Below are positions 36,112 to 44,345 of a stretch of DNA of 64,000 bases, in pieces. Made by a program: the position numbers and the translations under genes. The stretch lies in NCBI GenBank assembly GCA_050248715.1, contig JBFWRV010000001.1, positions 186,001 to 250,000 on the forward strand. The letters are read 5' to 3'. The notes beneath the pieces were generated by a model. It had not been told where the DNA came from. It saw only the letters and a program-made list of their open reading frames with translations, and made no database searches. Source of the stretch: AWTP1-13 sp050248715 (GTDB lineage Bacteria; Pseudomonadota; Alphaproteobacteria; Rhizobiales; Hyphomicrobiaceae). Position 1 is the first letter of the stretch, and every line of letters begins with the position of its first letter.

Positions 36112-36357
36112 TCACTTTGACGAATCACCCTGCGCCGGAATCCGTAGCAAGGCGTCGGGGCTTCCCGACAGCATCCCCACTCCGTGCGTGGCACTGCCAT
36201 CCACGACGACATTGTCGCCGTTGTCATGTGCAGCACCCACAAATTCCTTCAGGCGCCGATAGCTTTCGCTGCACCGCAGCGGTCGTCCGCAATCGTCGCG
36301 ATAGCTCACCTTCTCGATGTGCGCCATCAGATCACGAACGCAAGTCGGAATTTCCAT
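36112..36357 (-). CDS. Hypothetical small protein
   Basis: 81 aa from ATG 36357 (MEIPTCVRDLMAHIEKVSYR). Acidic-basic mix with three cysteines and two predicted helices; no family recognised. The same frame stays open upstream to 36681 and could encode a 189-aa form with one hydrophobic stretch (GHGIIAVAAVATYRVS). The ribosome-binding site is weak for either start. Coding status is uncertain. Confidence 0.4.
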   Translation of the reverse strand: MEIPTCVRDLMAHIEKVSYRDDCGRPLRCSESYRRLKEFVGAAHDNGDNVVVDGSATHGVGMLSGSPDALLRIPAQGDSSK

Positions 36358-36931
36358 ATCATTGCCCCAGCTTGTTGGTGTCTGGACTGCTTTCCAGGGC
36401 GCGGGCGGCCGTGTCATGGTGGGCGCCGCACGTCGCGTGGAAACGCGGTAGGTGGCGACTGCAGCAACCGCGATGATGCCATGGCCAACCAGAGTTTCTC
36501 CTGGCCCCATGGTTTTGCTGTTTGGGTCCCTTTTTTCCACGACCCGCGCCTGACCCGTCAGGGCAACGCTTCGAATGGTCAGGCGTTCCACACGCTGGCC
36601 GGAATTTGCCGTCATCGCGGCAGCAATGTTGGGCTTTGCAAGACCTGATAGGGACGCATCGAGAGTCGGCTCCGATTCCACGAAACGGACTGCCGGGATG
36701 CCTCAAGGCTGCGTTCGGCGTCCACTGTTTACCTGCCATTTTGGCGAAAAGCCGGTGCTCAAGAGGGCCTGGGTTCTGGGCATCGAACCTGGTGACGCGA
36801 CCGCTCGTCCTCCAGTGGCTCAGGCGTCGCTGCCGTTGTGCAGGGCGGCAATACTCATTCACACAATTTGAGTGGCGCGCGAAGCGCGGCCTGGATACAT
36901 GGCTGGCGCACCACTGGAAGGGGGGCCATCC
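36358..36931. other. Gene-sparse region, no firm gene
   Basis: 574 bases. Several frames are open on both strands, but none has convincing start, composition or family likeness. The best is the upstream extension of the 36112-36357 frame (to 36681), which includes one hydrophobic stretch. Confidence 0.4.
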
Positions 36932-37135
36932 ATGCTGCACGACAAAATTGCGCTGCTGCGTACCCTGGCGCTTCGCCCGAGCCGCACTGTCGTCCAGAAC
37001 CTGCAGCCGCTTCTGGAAGAGCTCGTCAGGGAGGGCTACGTTGCCAGGGACAAGGATGCGGGCTGGATGACCACCGCGAAGGGCTGCACCCTCATAGAGA
37101 ATAGCCGACCGTCTTCCTCGTCGAACCGTCGCTGA
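36932..37135 (+). CDS. Small winged-helix-like protein, hypothetical
   Basis: 67 aa from ATG 36932, preceded by GGAAGGGGGG. Helix-rich with the pattern LQPLLEELVREGYVARDKDA then GWMTTAKGCTLIE, which looks like recognition helix plus wing of a minimal winged-helix domain. The Ser/Arg-rich tail is short. No operon partner. Function not recognised; a small regulator is an inference. Confidence 0.55.
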   Translation: MLHDKIALLRTLALRPSRTVVQNLQPLLEELVREGYVARDKDAGWMTTAKGCTLIENSRPSSSSNRR

Positions 37136-37347
37136 CGAGCCAGCCGCAGAGAAAATTGCCAGCTCGGACGTTCTCAAGACCTCGCAATGTCGGACAGGAT
37201 GCCGCCTCGAACTCAGCCGACCGGGCGCTCGCATTTGCCGTAGCTCGAGCCCCGAGCTGACCCGCGCATGCATATCAGCCTCGCCAAGAAACGGCCCGTC
37301 CTTCCGGCAATCTCAGGGTTTTTCCGGATTGGTCGATTGAGGTGCAT

Positions 37348-37466
37348 ATGCGACGAACCCGGTGGCCGCAAGAGCACGTTCCCTCGGACAGCCCCCCTGT
37401 CCCTTCCCTCAACGTCGCATGCGGCTTCCCTACAGGGCCGCTCCATCGGAGCGGCTCTTCTTTTTT
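37348..37466 (+). ncRNA. Candidate structured small RNA
   Basis: About 119 nt in a gap of almost 500 bases without a gene. It has an outer 8-bp stem (ATGCGACG 37348-37355 with CGTCGCAT 37413-37420), an inner perfect hairpin GGACAG-CCCCC-CTGTCC (37386-37402), and an intrinsic terminator with U-tail. The C-rich apical loop could pair with Shine-Dalgarno sequences, as in several rhizobial trans-acting RNAs. The 5' end is a guess; no consensus promoter is evident. No Rfam family is recognised by eye. Confidence 0.4.
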
Positions 37467-37468
37467 GG
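37437..37468 (+). terminator. Strong rho-independent terminator
   Basis: GCCGCTCC-ATC-GGAGCGGC (37437-37455), followed by TCTTCTTTTTT. The nearest upstream plus-strand gene ends 300 bases earlier, so this more likely ends a short non-coding transcript. Confidence 0.85.
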
Positions 37469-37630
37469 CCATTCCCGAGCAGAAATGACGCAGCGCCCAG
37501 AAAAATGGGCGTCGGACCTTCCTCCTGCTGGCACCGCGAGGCAGCGAGGCCCTGAACGCGAACGTCAGGCTGTGGAAAAATTGACCGGCCGTGGGCGACA
37601 TCCGATGCCGGCAGAGGCTACGCTCGCAGC

Positions 37631-37801
37631 ATGGATGCGAGACGCATTTGGCTTCTTGCGGGATCGGTCGCAGTCGGTGCCGGTGGTGCATTAATTGTCG
37701 TTGGCTGGAACGGTGGACCCGACCTTGAGGCTCTCATCGCCCTCGGTTTCTCCGTCGTTGCAATCGGAGGCGCCGTCGTGGTGGCAGCCAAGGTAGAATA
37801 G
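37631..37801 (+). CDS. Two-helix small membrane protein
   Basis: 56 aa from ATG 37631. Two hydrophobic helices (WLLAGSVAVGAGGALIVVGW and ALIALGFSVVAIGGAVVVAA) are joined by a short polar turn NGGPDLE, with a positive N-terminus (MDARR) and charged end KVE. Codon use is typical of the genome. No family recognised. It lies in the islet of small stress-associated genes. Confidence 0.6.
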   Translation: MDARRIWLLAGSVAVGAGGALIVVGWNGGPDLEALIALGFSVVAIGGAVVVAAKVE

Positions 37802-37920
37802 AACGCTCCTGCATCTTGTGGGTTTTGTGCCCAGCGCAGAAGACCAACCTTAGCAAGGGAGCGGCCAACGCTTCGGCATGAGAGGGCAGCGCGCCCTCTC
37901 GAGCAAGGCCGCTGCAAGCC

Positions 37921-38136
37921 TTATCGCGAACGCCGGCCCTTGGCACCGGAGGGCCCGGCGCTACCTCTGCGGTAGCTTTCACGGTGGCCCTTTTTACCGG
38001 TCGTCCCGGTGCGATCTTCATCCGCAGGTTTCTGTGATTTCCGCCTCCGCTCCTGCTCCTGCGCATCGCGCACACCGTAGTCGCTCGGCCACCGGTCCTG
38101 CCTCCCGAGATGGTAGTCCCTGGGCTTGGAGGTCAT
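37921..38136 (-). CDS. Small basic protein under EcfG-type promoter
   Basis: 71 aa from ATG 38136 (GGAGA seven bases upstream; an ATG two codons earlier is too close to it). Very basic and polar, rich in R, K, G, S and D (SKPRDYHLGRQDRWPSDYGV; QEQERRRKSQKP), predicted disordered. No family recognised; a nucleic-acid or desiccation-related role is only a guess. A perfect EcfG promoter 53 bases upstream supports both that it is a gene and that it belongs to the general stress regulon. Confidence 0.6.
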   Translation of the reverse strand: MTSKPRDYHLGRQDRWPSDYGVRDAQEQERRRKSQKPADEDRTGTTGKKGHRESYRRGSAGPSGAKGRRSR

Positions 38137-38188
38137 CGTCATTCTCCACGCTCGAATGCGATCACATGCTTCTGCGTCCGCCTTTCGC

Positions 38189-38213
38189 AACGTAGGCGAG
38201 CGCCGAGCGTTCC
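38189..38213 (-). promoter_or_regulatory. EcfG-type promoter of small basic protein gene
   Basis: On the minus strand GGAAC (38209-38213), exactly 16 bases, CGTT (38189-38192). Perfect consensus and same spacing as the nepR-ecfG promoter. It faces the gene at 37921-38136. Confidence 0.75.
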
Positions 38214-38289
38214 ATTACCCATAGAGCCCGGACACTCCGGTGTACGACCGAGGCTATGGCCTTCGCCACAGGCGAGTACGCGCGGGGGC

Positions 38290-38724
38290 TCAGCGGCAGA
38301 TCAGCACCGGGATCGTGCTCAGCGTGACGACGCGCGTTGCCTGACTGCCGAGCAGGACGCGGGCGAGGCCGCGGCGCCCGTGCGAGGACATGACGATCAG
38401 ATCGCATCCCTTGCCCTTCGCCGTGTCGATGATCGCTTCGGCGGGGAAATTGACGGCATGCACGGTCTCGCACGCGACACCCGCCTTCTTTGCCTCCTCG
38501 CTTACCGCGGCAAGGATGCGCTTGGCGCTCTCGGCATTGGCCTCGTCGTAGTCCTCGATCGGGAAGGCGAGAGCCGGCTCCCCTGCCATCAGCGCCGTGT
38601 AAGGCTCGGTCGCGGTCACGGCCGTGATTTTGGCGTTCAGCTGCTTGCCCAGGCTGAGACCAGTCGTGACGGCCTTGCCGGCGAGCTCAGAGCCGTCAGT
38701 GGCAATCAGGATGTGTCTGTACAT
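38290..38724 (-). CDS. Universal stress protein (single UspA domain)
   Basis: 144 aa. UspA fold with N-terminal HILIATDGSELAGKA and the ATP-binding signature near the C-terminus (GKGCDLIVMSSHGRRGLARV then LLGSQATRVV; the G-2x-G-9x-G-S/T pattern is present). Probably ATP-binding, cytosolic. It starts at ATG 38724 with GGAGAAAG in front. It lies 150 bases upstream of the EcfG promoter of the basic-protein gene, on the same strand. Confidence 0.93.
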   Translation of the reverse strand: MYRHILIATDGSELAGKAVTTGLSLGKQLNAKITAVTATEPYTALMAGEPALAFPIEDYDEANAESAKRILAAVSEEAKKAGVACETVHAVNFPAEAIIDTAKGKGCDLIVMSSHGRRGLARVLLGSQATRVVTLSTIPVLICR

Positions 38725-38921
38725 CGCTTTCTCCTGTTCCTGGTGCGGCCAACGTACCGATGGGACCGCTGTTGACGTTGACTTGCATCAAGCACCGGCG
38801 CCGATCGATAACGTCGGACCGAGGCTGTTACAATTTCTTACCCTCTCTTTCAGAGCTATCGAACCACTGTATGCGGCGATTGGTTTCCTGAGATCTGTCG
38901 ATCCGGGAGAAGGGGAAGGCC

Positions 38922-39305
38922 ATGCGATGGGGAAAGATCGCGCCCAGCTATTCGATGGCCGCCCTCGCAGACCCTCCCTGCGGGCGCTGTTGCGGGACGA
39001 CGAGCAAATCGGGCAAAGGCACGGGCGGTCTCCAGGCCCGCCGCCCTGCCCCTTCCAAATCGCCGAAGCTCCCAGTCTCCAGCGACCAACGGAAGGCGGC
39101 GAGAGCGACCGATCTCGAGGCAGAGATTGTGCGCAGCAAGCGTGCAGCATGGCTGGAACTCGCTTGCGGCCGGGACTACGTATTGGTCGATGAACGTTCG
39201 GTGCGCTCGGGCGCGGGGGATCGTCGGCATATCTATTACAGCGGTCGGACAACAGTGCCGAGCGCCGCGAAGGAAATCAGCGAGCAGAAGGTTGAGAGGC
39301 CATGA
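38922..39305 (+). CDS. Doubtful hypothetical protein overlapping usp gene
   Basis: 127 aa from ATG 38922, with GGGGAAGG in front. The first half is Pro/Ser/Cys/Lys-rich and low-complexity; the second half is more regular (RSKRAAWLELACGRDYVLVD). Its TGA overlaps the start of the next gene as ATGA, which favours coupling, but other frames are equally open. No family recognised. Confidence 0.35.
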   Translation: MRWGKIAPSYSMAALADPPCGRCCGTTSKSGKGTGGLQARRPAPSKSPKLPVSSDQRKAARATDLEAEIVRSKRAAWLELACGRDYVLVDERSVRSGAGDRRHIYYSGRTTVPSAAKEISEQKVERP

Positions 39306-40129
39306 CCTACAAGACAATTCTCGTTTATCTCAATGACGAGCGCCGCGCGGTAGCCATGCTGGAGCCCGCCGTCGACCTCGCCGCCCGCTACAACGCGCAC
39401 CTGATAGGTCTGCACGTCCACGCCGCCCTCCCGGCGCCCCCTGTGTCATACGGCTCGCGGGTGCTTGGTGCGATCGCGGCGGCAGCGCGCAGCGAGGCGG
39501 AGGCCATCGGGTCTATCTTCGCCGACATGACGACGGGCCGGCCATTCGTCGCGGAGTGGCGCGAGGTGAAGGTACCGCACGTCGATCTGGCGGCAGTCGT
39601 GATGGATCACGGCCGATCTGCCGACCTGCTGATCGCCGGCCAGACCGATCCGGATTGGGACTTGGCACCGCTGATGGATTTCCCGGACCGGCTGGCGCTC
39701 GAAAGCGGCCGCCCCGTGCTAGTCATTCCCTACGTGGGCCGCTATCCCAGGGTTGGTCAGGAGGTCATGATCGCGTGGAAGTCCGGGCGGGAAGCCGCAC
39801 GCGCGGTGTTCGATGCGCTGCCTCTGCTCGTCAATGCCAACGTCCGCATCCTGGAGATTCACGAGCGTGGCGGAGAGAGCGGCACGCTGCCGCCGGACAC
39901 GACGATTGCCGTCTCGCTGGCCCGCCACGGCATCAAGTCCACCGTGCAAACCTCGACAGCGGTCGACATCAGCGTCGGGGACGAGATTCTGTCGCGCGCG
40001 GCCGATGCCGGTGCGGACCTTCTCGTCATGGGCGCCTACGGGCACTCGCGCATGCGCGAATTCGTGTTCGGCGGCGCCACCCGCCACCTGCTGCGCCACA
40101 TGACCCTGCCGACGCTGCTATCGCACTAG
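39302..40129 (+). CDS. Tandem universal stress protein (two UspA domains)
   Basis: 275 aa with two UspA domains, about 1-140 and 150-275. The N-terminal domain is degenerate at its nucleotide site (LIAGQTDPDWDLAP). The C-terminal one keeps ADLLVMGAYGHSRMREFVFG then GATRHLL, a good ATP-binding signature. GAGAGG precedes ATG 39302. Cytosolic stress protein; such tandem Usps are often in low-oxygen or general stress regulons. Confidence 0.93.
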   Translation: MTYKTILVYLNDERRAVAMLEPAVDLAARYNAHLIGLHVHAALPAPPVSYGSRVLGAIAAAARSEAEAIGSIFADMTTGRPFVAEWREVKVPHVDLAAVVMDHGRSADLLIAGQTDPDWDLAPLMDFPDRLALESGRPVLVIPYVGRYPRVGQEVMIAWKSGREAARAVFDALPLLVNANVRILEIHERGGESGTLPPDTTIAVSLARHGIKSTVQTSTAVDISVGDEILSRAADAGADLLVMGAYGHSRMREFVFGGATRHLLRHMTLPTLLSH

Positions 40130-40391
40130 GCACCGCTCAAGACGTCGCCTTCTCGCACCGGCCAAAGTCTTCGGCAGTGCAGCGCGTCCGTCAGCTATGG
40201 AGAAACTTCCGCCGCGTCGGTGAGGCGTGCCCAGCGCGCCTCCTCATGGCCCGTTCCAATCGATGGGGCGGAATCGACCTTTGCGCGAGTGGGGCGAGCA
40301 GGAAGGGTGGATTTCCCGCGGCATGAAGGCAACAGGCCACCCGTGGCACGCGCTTGCGTGCCGTTTGCGCGCTACGTCGATTTCGGTATTT

Positions 40392-40466
40392 TGGAGCGGG
40401 CGAAGGGATTTGAACCCTCGACCCTCACGTTGGCAACGTGATGCTCTACCCCTGAGCTACACCCGC
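40392..40466 (-). tRNA. tRNA-Gly (anticodon GCC)
   Basis: Cloverleaf on the minus strand: acceptor GCGGGTG with CGCCCGC, D-arm GCTCAGGGGTAGAGC, anticodon loop TTGCCAA between CACG and CGTG, T-arm with GGTTCAAATCC, then T discriminator and encoded CCA. 75 nt including CCA. It decodes GGC/GGU. Confidence 0.97.
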
Positions 40467-40616
40467 GTCCGAACCGGCCTTATGCAACATCAAGGGGGCC
40501 GTTGGCAAGGGTGGCGACGCCGCGCCCTTCAGGCACCGGCGAGGCCGTTGCACAGGGTGCTGCGGCTCGGCTAGGACTGCGCGATCAACCACCCGACAGC
40601 TTCCCGGAACCCGCCC

Positions 40617-41117
40617 TTGCCCGCCACCCGACAGGACCTCCTCGCGCGCTTGGCCAACCTCGGCATTGCGAGCAACACGGTCGATCACGAGGCCGTATTC
40701 ACGGTGGCAGAAAGCTCAAAGCTGGAGCGCGAGCTGCCCGGCGGCCATACCAAGAACCTGTTCCTCAAAGACAAGAAGGACCGGCTGTTCCTTGTCGTGG
40801 CGCTCGGGTCTGCACATATTGATCTCAAGAGTTTGCACAAGGCGCTGGGCTCGGACCGGCTGAGCTTCGGCAAGCCGAAGTTGCTGATGGAGGTGCTGGG
40901 AGTGCCCCCCGGCTCGGTGACGCCCTTTGCCTTGATCAACGACAAGGCCAGGCGGGTGACGGTCATTCTCGATGCCGATATGATGCGTCACGAGCGGCTC
41001 AACTACCATCCGCTCGAGAACACGGCGACGACCAACATCGCGCGCGAAGACCTGCTGCGGTTCATACGTTCGTGTGGCCACGAGCCGCGCATCCTGGCCG
41101 CGGCATCGGCGCCCTGA
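40617..41117 (+). CDS. ProX-type aminoacyl-tRNA editing deacylase (YbaK-like)
   Basis: 166 aa, a free-standing editing domain related to the prolyl-tRNA synthetase insertion domain, hydrolysing mischarged Ala-tRNA(Pro). Motifs: DHEAVFTVAESSKLERELPG, GGHTKNLFLKDKK (conserved lysine), and GVPPGSVTPFALINDKARRV. It starts at TTG 40617, whose N-terminus MPATRQDLLARLANLGI matches the family start. A short interval separates it from the cnoX gene. Confidence 0.9.
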   Translation: MPATRQDLLARLANLGIASNTVDHEAVFTVAESSKLERELPGGHTKNLFLKDKKDRLFLVVALGSAHIDLKSLHKALGSDRLSFGKPKLLMEVLGVPPGSVTPFALINDKARRVTVILDADMMRHERLNYHPLENTATTNIAREDLLRFIRSCGHEPRILAAASAP

Positions 41118-41198
41118 GGACTGGGCGTTCGGCAAGAATTGAGATCGGTCGCAACTGTCGGCGATATCTTGTGTGCCCGAGAAGGGCAGGAGACGGAC

Positions 41199-42116
41199 AT
41201 GGTTCTGGGACTTGGCAAGGCGGACGACGGATCCCAACCGGGAATTGGCGATGTCATCAAGAATGCGAGCGCAGCGACCTTTGCCAAGGACGTGCTGGAG
41301 GCCTCCCGCACCATGCCGGTGCTGGTCGACTTCTGGGCCCCCTGGTGCGGACCCTGCAAGCAGCTCACCCCCATCCTCGAGAAGGTTGTGCGCGCGCAGG
41401 GCGGCAAGGTTCGCCTGGTCAAGATCAACATCGACGAGAACCAGACGATCGCCAACCAGCTGCGCATCCAGTCGATCCCGACCGTCTACGCATTCCGCGA
41501 CGGCCGGCCGCTCGACGGGTTCATGGGCGCGCAGCCAGAGAGCGCGGTGAAGGCCTTCGTCGAGCGTTTGCTGGGCGAGGAGGCGGCTCTGGATGCGGCC
41601 GCCGCCCTAGAGGCCGCCGACAAGGCCCTCGAGGCGGGCGATCTTCAGGGCGCGGCAGAAGTCTATGCCGGGGTTCTACAGCAAGACCCGCAGAACATCG
41701 GCGCGCTCGCGGGCCTTGCCAAGTGCTACCTCAAGAGTGGCGACGCAGCCCGCGCCGAGCAGACCATCGCACTGGTGCCGCCCGACAAGCGGGAGACCGC
41801 AGCAGTTGCAGGCGTGCGGGCCGCGCTCGATCTCGCCAAGCTCGCCGGCAAGACCGGGGATACCGCCAAGCTCGAAGCCGCCGTGAACGCCGAGCCCGCC
41901 AACCATCAGGCTCGCATCGATTACGCCATGGCCCTCGCGGCCGGCGGCAGGAAGGGGGAGGCGCTCGACCAGCTCCTCGAATCCGTGCGGCGCGACCGCA
42001 AGTGGAACGAGGAGGCCGCGCGCAAGCAGCTGGTGCAGCTGTTCGATGCCTGGGGCCCGAAGGACCCCGCGACGCTCGAGGGCCGGCGCCGACTGTCGTC
42101 CATTCTCTTCTCCTGA
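41199..42116 (+). CDS. cnoX: Thioredoxin-TPR chaperone (CnoX/YbbN)
   Basis: 305 aa. N-terminal thioredoxin domain (about 30-125) with intact WCGPCK active site, then a TPR-like C-terminal region (about 140-290) of the YbbN type. CnoX proteins hold oxidation-damaged substrates and pass them to GroEL or DnaK. AGGAGA lies before ATG 41199. The Lon-domain gene starts 15 bases after the stop. Confidence 0.93.
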   Translation: MVLGLGKADDGSQPGIGDVIKNASAATFAKDVLEASRTMPVLVDFWAPWCGPCKQLTPILEKVVRAQGGKVRLVKINIDENQTIANQLRIQSIPTVYAFRDGRPLDGFMGAQPESAVKAFVERLLGEEAALDAAAALEAADKALEAGDLQGAAEVYAGVLQQDPQNIGALAGLAKCYLKSGDAARAEQTIALVPPDKRETAAVAGVRAALDLAKLAGKTGDTAKLEAAVNAEPANHQARIDYAMALAAGGRKGEALDQLLESVRRDRKWNEEAARKQLVQLFDAWGPKDPATLEGRRRLSSILFS

Positions 42117-42130
42117 GAGGTGCGCCGACC

Positions 42131-42814
42131 TTGCCCACTTTCGCCGAGCGCTACAAAGGACCTGAGGACCTGCCCGGGGAATTGCCGGTCTTTCCCCTGC
42201 GCCGTGCAATCCTGCTGCCGCGCGCCGTGCTGCCGCTCAACGTTTTCGAGCCGCGCTACCTGCGGATGCTTGACGATGTGATGTCGGGCGACCGGGTGCT
42301 CGCCGTCGTGCAGCCATCGGCAGCGACAGACGAGGAATCGCCGGCCGGCAAGGCCGTGGCACTGCGCGCCGTCGGGTGCGTCGGACGCGTCACGATGTAC
42401 CAGGAGTTCGATGACGGGCGGCTTGGCATCGCGCTGACGGGCATCGCCCGTTGCTCGCTTCTCGACGAGATCGCGACCCCGGCGGCCTACCGCATCTGGA
42501 GGATGGGCTTCGATCGCTTCCGCGGCGACTTCGTCGCCGGCGAAGGCGAGGAGGACGTCGATCGCCAAAAGCTTCTTGGCGCCCTCAAAGCCTATCTGGA
42601 GGCGCGCAACCAACGCGCCGACTGGGGGGCGATCTCCAAGTCCTCCAGCGAATCCCTCGTCAATCTGCTCGCCATCGCCAGCCCCTACGGCGCCGAGGAG
42701 AAGCAGGCGCTGCTGGAGGCGCCGACGCTCGCTGCACGGGCCGATGCCCTGGTGGCGCTCGCCGAGATGGAGCTGGCGGCGGGCGCCGGCGGCTCGGGTT
42801 CCACGCTGCAATAG
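42131..42814 (+). CDS. Lon N-terminal (substrate-binding) domain protein
   Basis: 227 aa, only the LAN domain of Lon without ATPase or peptidase. LPVFPLRRAILLPRAVLPLN and VFEPRYLRMLDDV are diagnostic; a helical C-terminal part (about 140-225) follows. Common beside cnoX and trm112-like genes in rhizobia. TTG 42131 is the start, with GAGAGG about ten bases upstream. Role in protein quality control is inferred. Confidence 0.9.
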   Translation: MPTFAERYKGPEDLPGELPVFPLRRAILLPRAVLPLNVFEPRYLRMLDDVMSGDRVLAVVQPSAATDEESPAGKAVALRAVGCVGRVTMYQEFDDGRLGIALTGIARCSLLDEIATPAAYRIWRMGFDRFRGDFVAGEGEEDVDRQKLLGALKAYLEARNQRADWGAISKSSSESLVNLLAIASPYGAEEKQALLEAPTLAARADALVALAEMELAAGAGGSGSTLQ

Positions 42815-42827
42815 TGTGAGCTGTTCC

Positions 42828-43058
42828 ATGAGTGACCCGGCAAAGGACGAGGCCACCAGCCGGGTTGACCCCAAGCTGCTGGAGATCCTCGTCTGTCCCC
42901 GCACCAAGACCTCCCTCCTCTACGACGAGGCACGGCAGGAACTCATCAGCCGTGCCGCACGGCTTGCCTACCCCATCCGCGACGGCATTCCGATCATGCT
43001 GGAAGATGAGGCGCGGCAACTCACCGACGAAGAGTTGCGCGCCCTCGGCCGGCGCTGA
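42828..43058 (+). CDS. Trm112 family protein
   Basis: 76 aa. KLLEILVCPRTKTSLLYDEA and AYPIRDGIPIMLEDEARQLT are the bacterial Trm112 (YcaR-like) pattern. Only one of the usual zinc cysteines (in VCP) is present, as in many bacterial members. Likely a small activator of methyltransferases. ATG 42828, 13 bases after the Lon-domain stop. Confidence 0.92.
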   Translation: MSDPAKDEATSRVDPKLLEILVCPRTKTSLLYDEARQELISRAARLAYPIRDGIPIMLEDEARQLTDEELRALGRR

Positions 43059-43260
43059 TTGCCTGTAGATTGGTGCTGCGGATATGGAGCGCCCCGCGAA
43101 TCATGGCAGTGGATGGGGCTGCAGTGGTCGAAATTCGGACACCCTCGATTGTTGAGCTGGCCTTGTCGGGCTCGTCCACTGATCGGGGCGCGGTCCATCG
43201 GTGCTGAACTGCTCGAGGCCCAATCCCGTGTCTGACGTGCCGCCATCCGGTTGCGGTGGA

Positions 43261-43677
43261 GTGCGCGCTGTCCCGCGTGCGAGCCTCGGTTTGGCGCTGC
43301 TGGCCTGCACCCTTCTTGCGGGGTGCTCGGGCGCCTCCGTCGGCCTGCAGAAGGATGGCACCTACATTCTCGACAGCAGCGAGCAGTCCTTGGACTGTCA
43401 GCGTCTGTCGAACAGCATATGGGGCCGGCTGCAGGTGTTGCGGGCGATACCCGATCGCGCCAAGACCGAGCGCGGGGCCGCGGCTCCGACCGCCGTGCAA
43501 GCGGTCGGCCGCTGGTTCGGAAGCTCGGGCAAAAGCCCTGTGGCAATGGCCGAGTACGATCGCGAGCGCGCCCATGTGCGCTCGTTGCATCGCACCCTCA
43601 TCAGCAAAGGCTGCCCGCCCGTGGACATCGAGCGCGAGTTGGCCGCGACCGACGCCGCCATCGCCGAATATCGCTAA
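43261..43677 (+). CDS. Hypothetical lipoprotein
   Basis: 138 aa from GTG 43261. The signal has a lipobox LLAGC with Cys22, so it is lipid-anchored in the cell envelope. The mature part is helical and charged with a Cys pair (LDCQRLSNSIWGRLQVLR; SKGCPPVDIERELAATDAAI). No family recognised. A longer form from GTG 43201 would put 20 non-signal residues ahead of the signal, so the shorter form is preferred. Confidence 0.7.
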   Translation: MRAVPRASLGLALLACTLLAGCSGASVGLQKDGTYILDSSEQSLDCQRLSNSIWGRLQVLRAIPDRAKTERGAAAPTAVQAVGRWFGSSGKSPVAMAEYDRERAHVRSLHRTLISKGCPPVDIERELAATDAAIAEYR

Positions 43678-43887
43678 TCTAGACCTTGCGCGGGGCTCGC
43701 GATGAGACAAGGCGTGGGACAGCATCGCGGCGACCGCCGGCGCGCCAGCTAGGAGCGGCTGGAGTTCCGGGCTATCGTTGCCGTCCCCGCACAAGGGAGC
43801 AACCGGGGTCGGGGCTCGACACGGAGACCCTGAGAAGTCTTCGAGCGCTCTGCTGGGTTGGGATCGTAACCACGGAACGGGATTGCC

Positions 43888-44214
43888 ATGATCTACGAGT
43901 ACCGCGTCTATCGCTGCCTGCCCGGCCGCCTGCCGGCCCTGCTCAAGCGCTTCGAGAACCACACTGTCAAGATTTGGGAAAAGCACGGCATCAAGCAGGC
44001 CGGCTTCTGGACCGTGCTTGTCGGCGACGGCAACCACGATCTGCACTACTTCCTTGCCTGGGAGTCGCTCGCCGACCGCGAGAGGAAGTGGACAAGCTTC
44101 CAGGCCGACCCGGCCTGGATCTCGGCCCGCGCCGACAGCGAGCGCGACGGGCCGATCGTTGCCAACATCACCAGCAGCTTGATGACGCCGACAGCATTTT
44201 CGAGCGTAAAGTGA
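43888..44214 (+). CDS. NIPSNAP family protein
   Basis: 108 aa dimeric alpha+beta-barrel protein. IYEYRVYRCLPGRLPALLKR, HGIKQAGFWTVLVGDGNHDL and LHYFLAWESLADRERKW are typical. Family members may sense or bind small ligands; no activity can be assigned. A hairpin of the REP-like family begins six bases after its stop and may serve as its terminator. Confidence 0.9.
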   Translation: MIYEYRVYRCLPGRLPALLKRFENHTVKIWEKHGIKQAGFWTVLVGDGNHDLHYFLAWESLADRERKWTSFQADPAWISARADSERDGPIVANITSSLMTPTAFSSVK

Positions 44215-44219
44215 AGTCG

Positions 44220-44256
44220 CGATCCCGGAATCCGCGTCAGCTACTATCCGGGATCG
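44220..44256. repeat. REP-like palindrome, copy A
   Basis: CGATCCCGGA (44220-44229) pairs perfectly with TCCGGGATCG (44247-44256). The centre, CCGCGTCAGC, matches the other two copies at 51852-51889 and 60931-60961. Confidence 0.7.
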
Positions 44257-44345
44257 ACAGTCACGAGGTCTCGACCCGGTTCTTGGGGTCCTGTGGTCCC
44301 GGCCCTACGCGCTGGTCCGCGCCGCGCCGGCCGGGACGCTAAACG

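Noticed and set aside
36359..37273. 304-codon minus-strand frame
   Set aside because: Arg/Cys/His/Ser-rich with no domain; it conflicts with the better supported small gene at 36932 and has poor start context.
38725..38745. GGAAC/CGTT pair near the usp start as an EcfG promoter
   Set aside because: The two elements occur in the wrong order on the minus strand.
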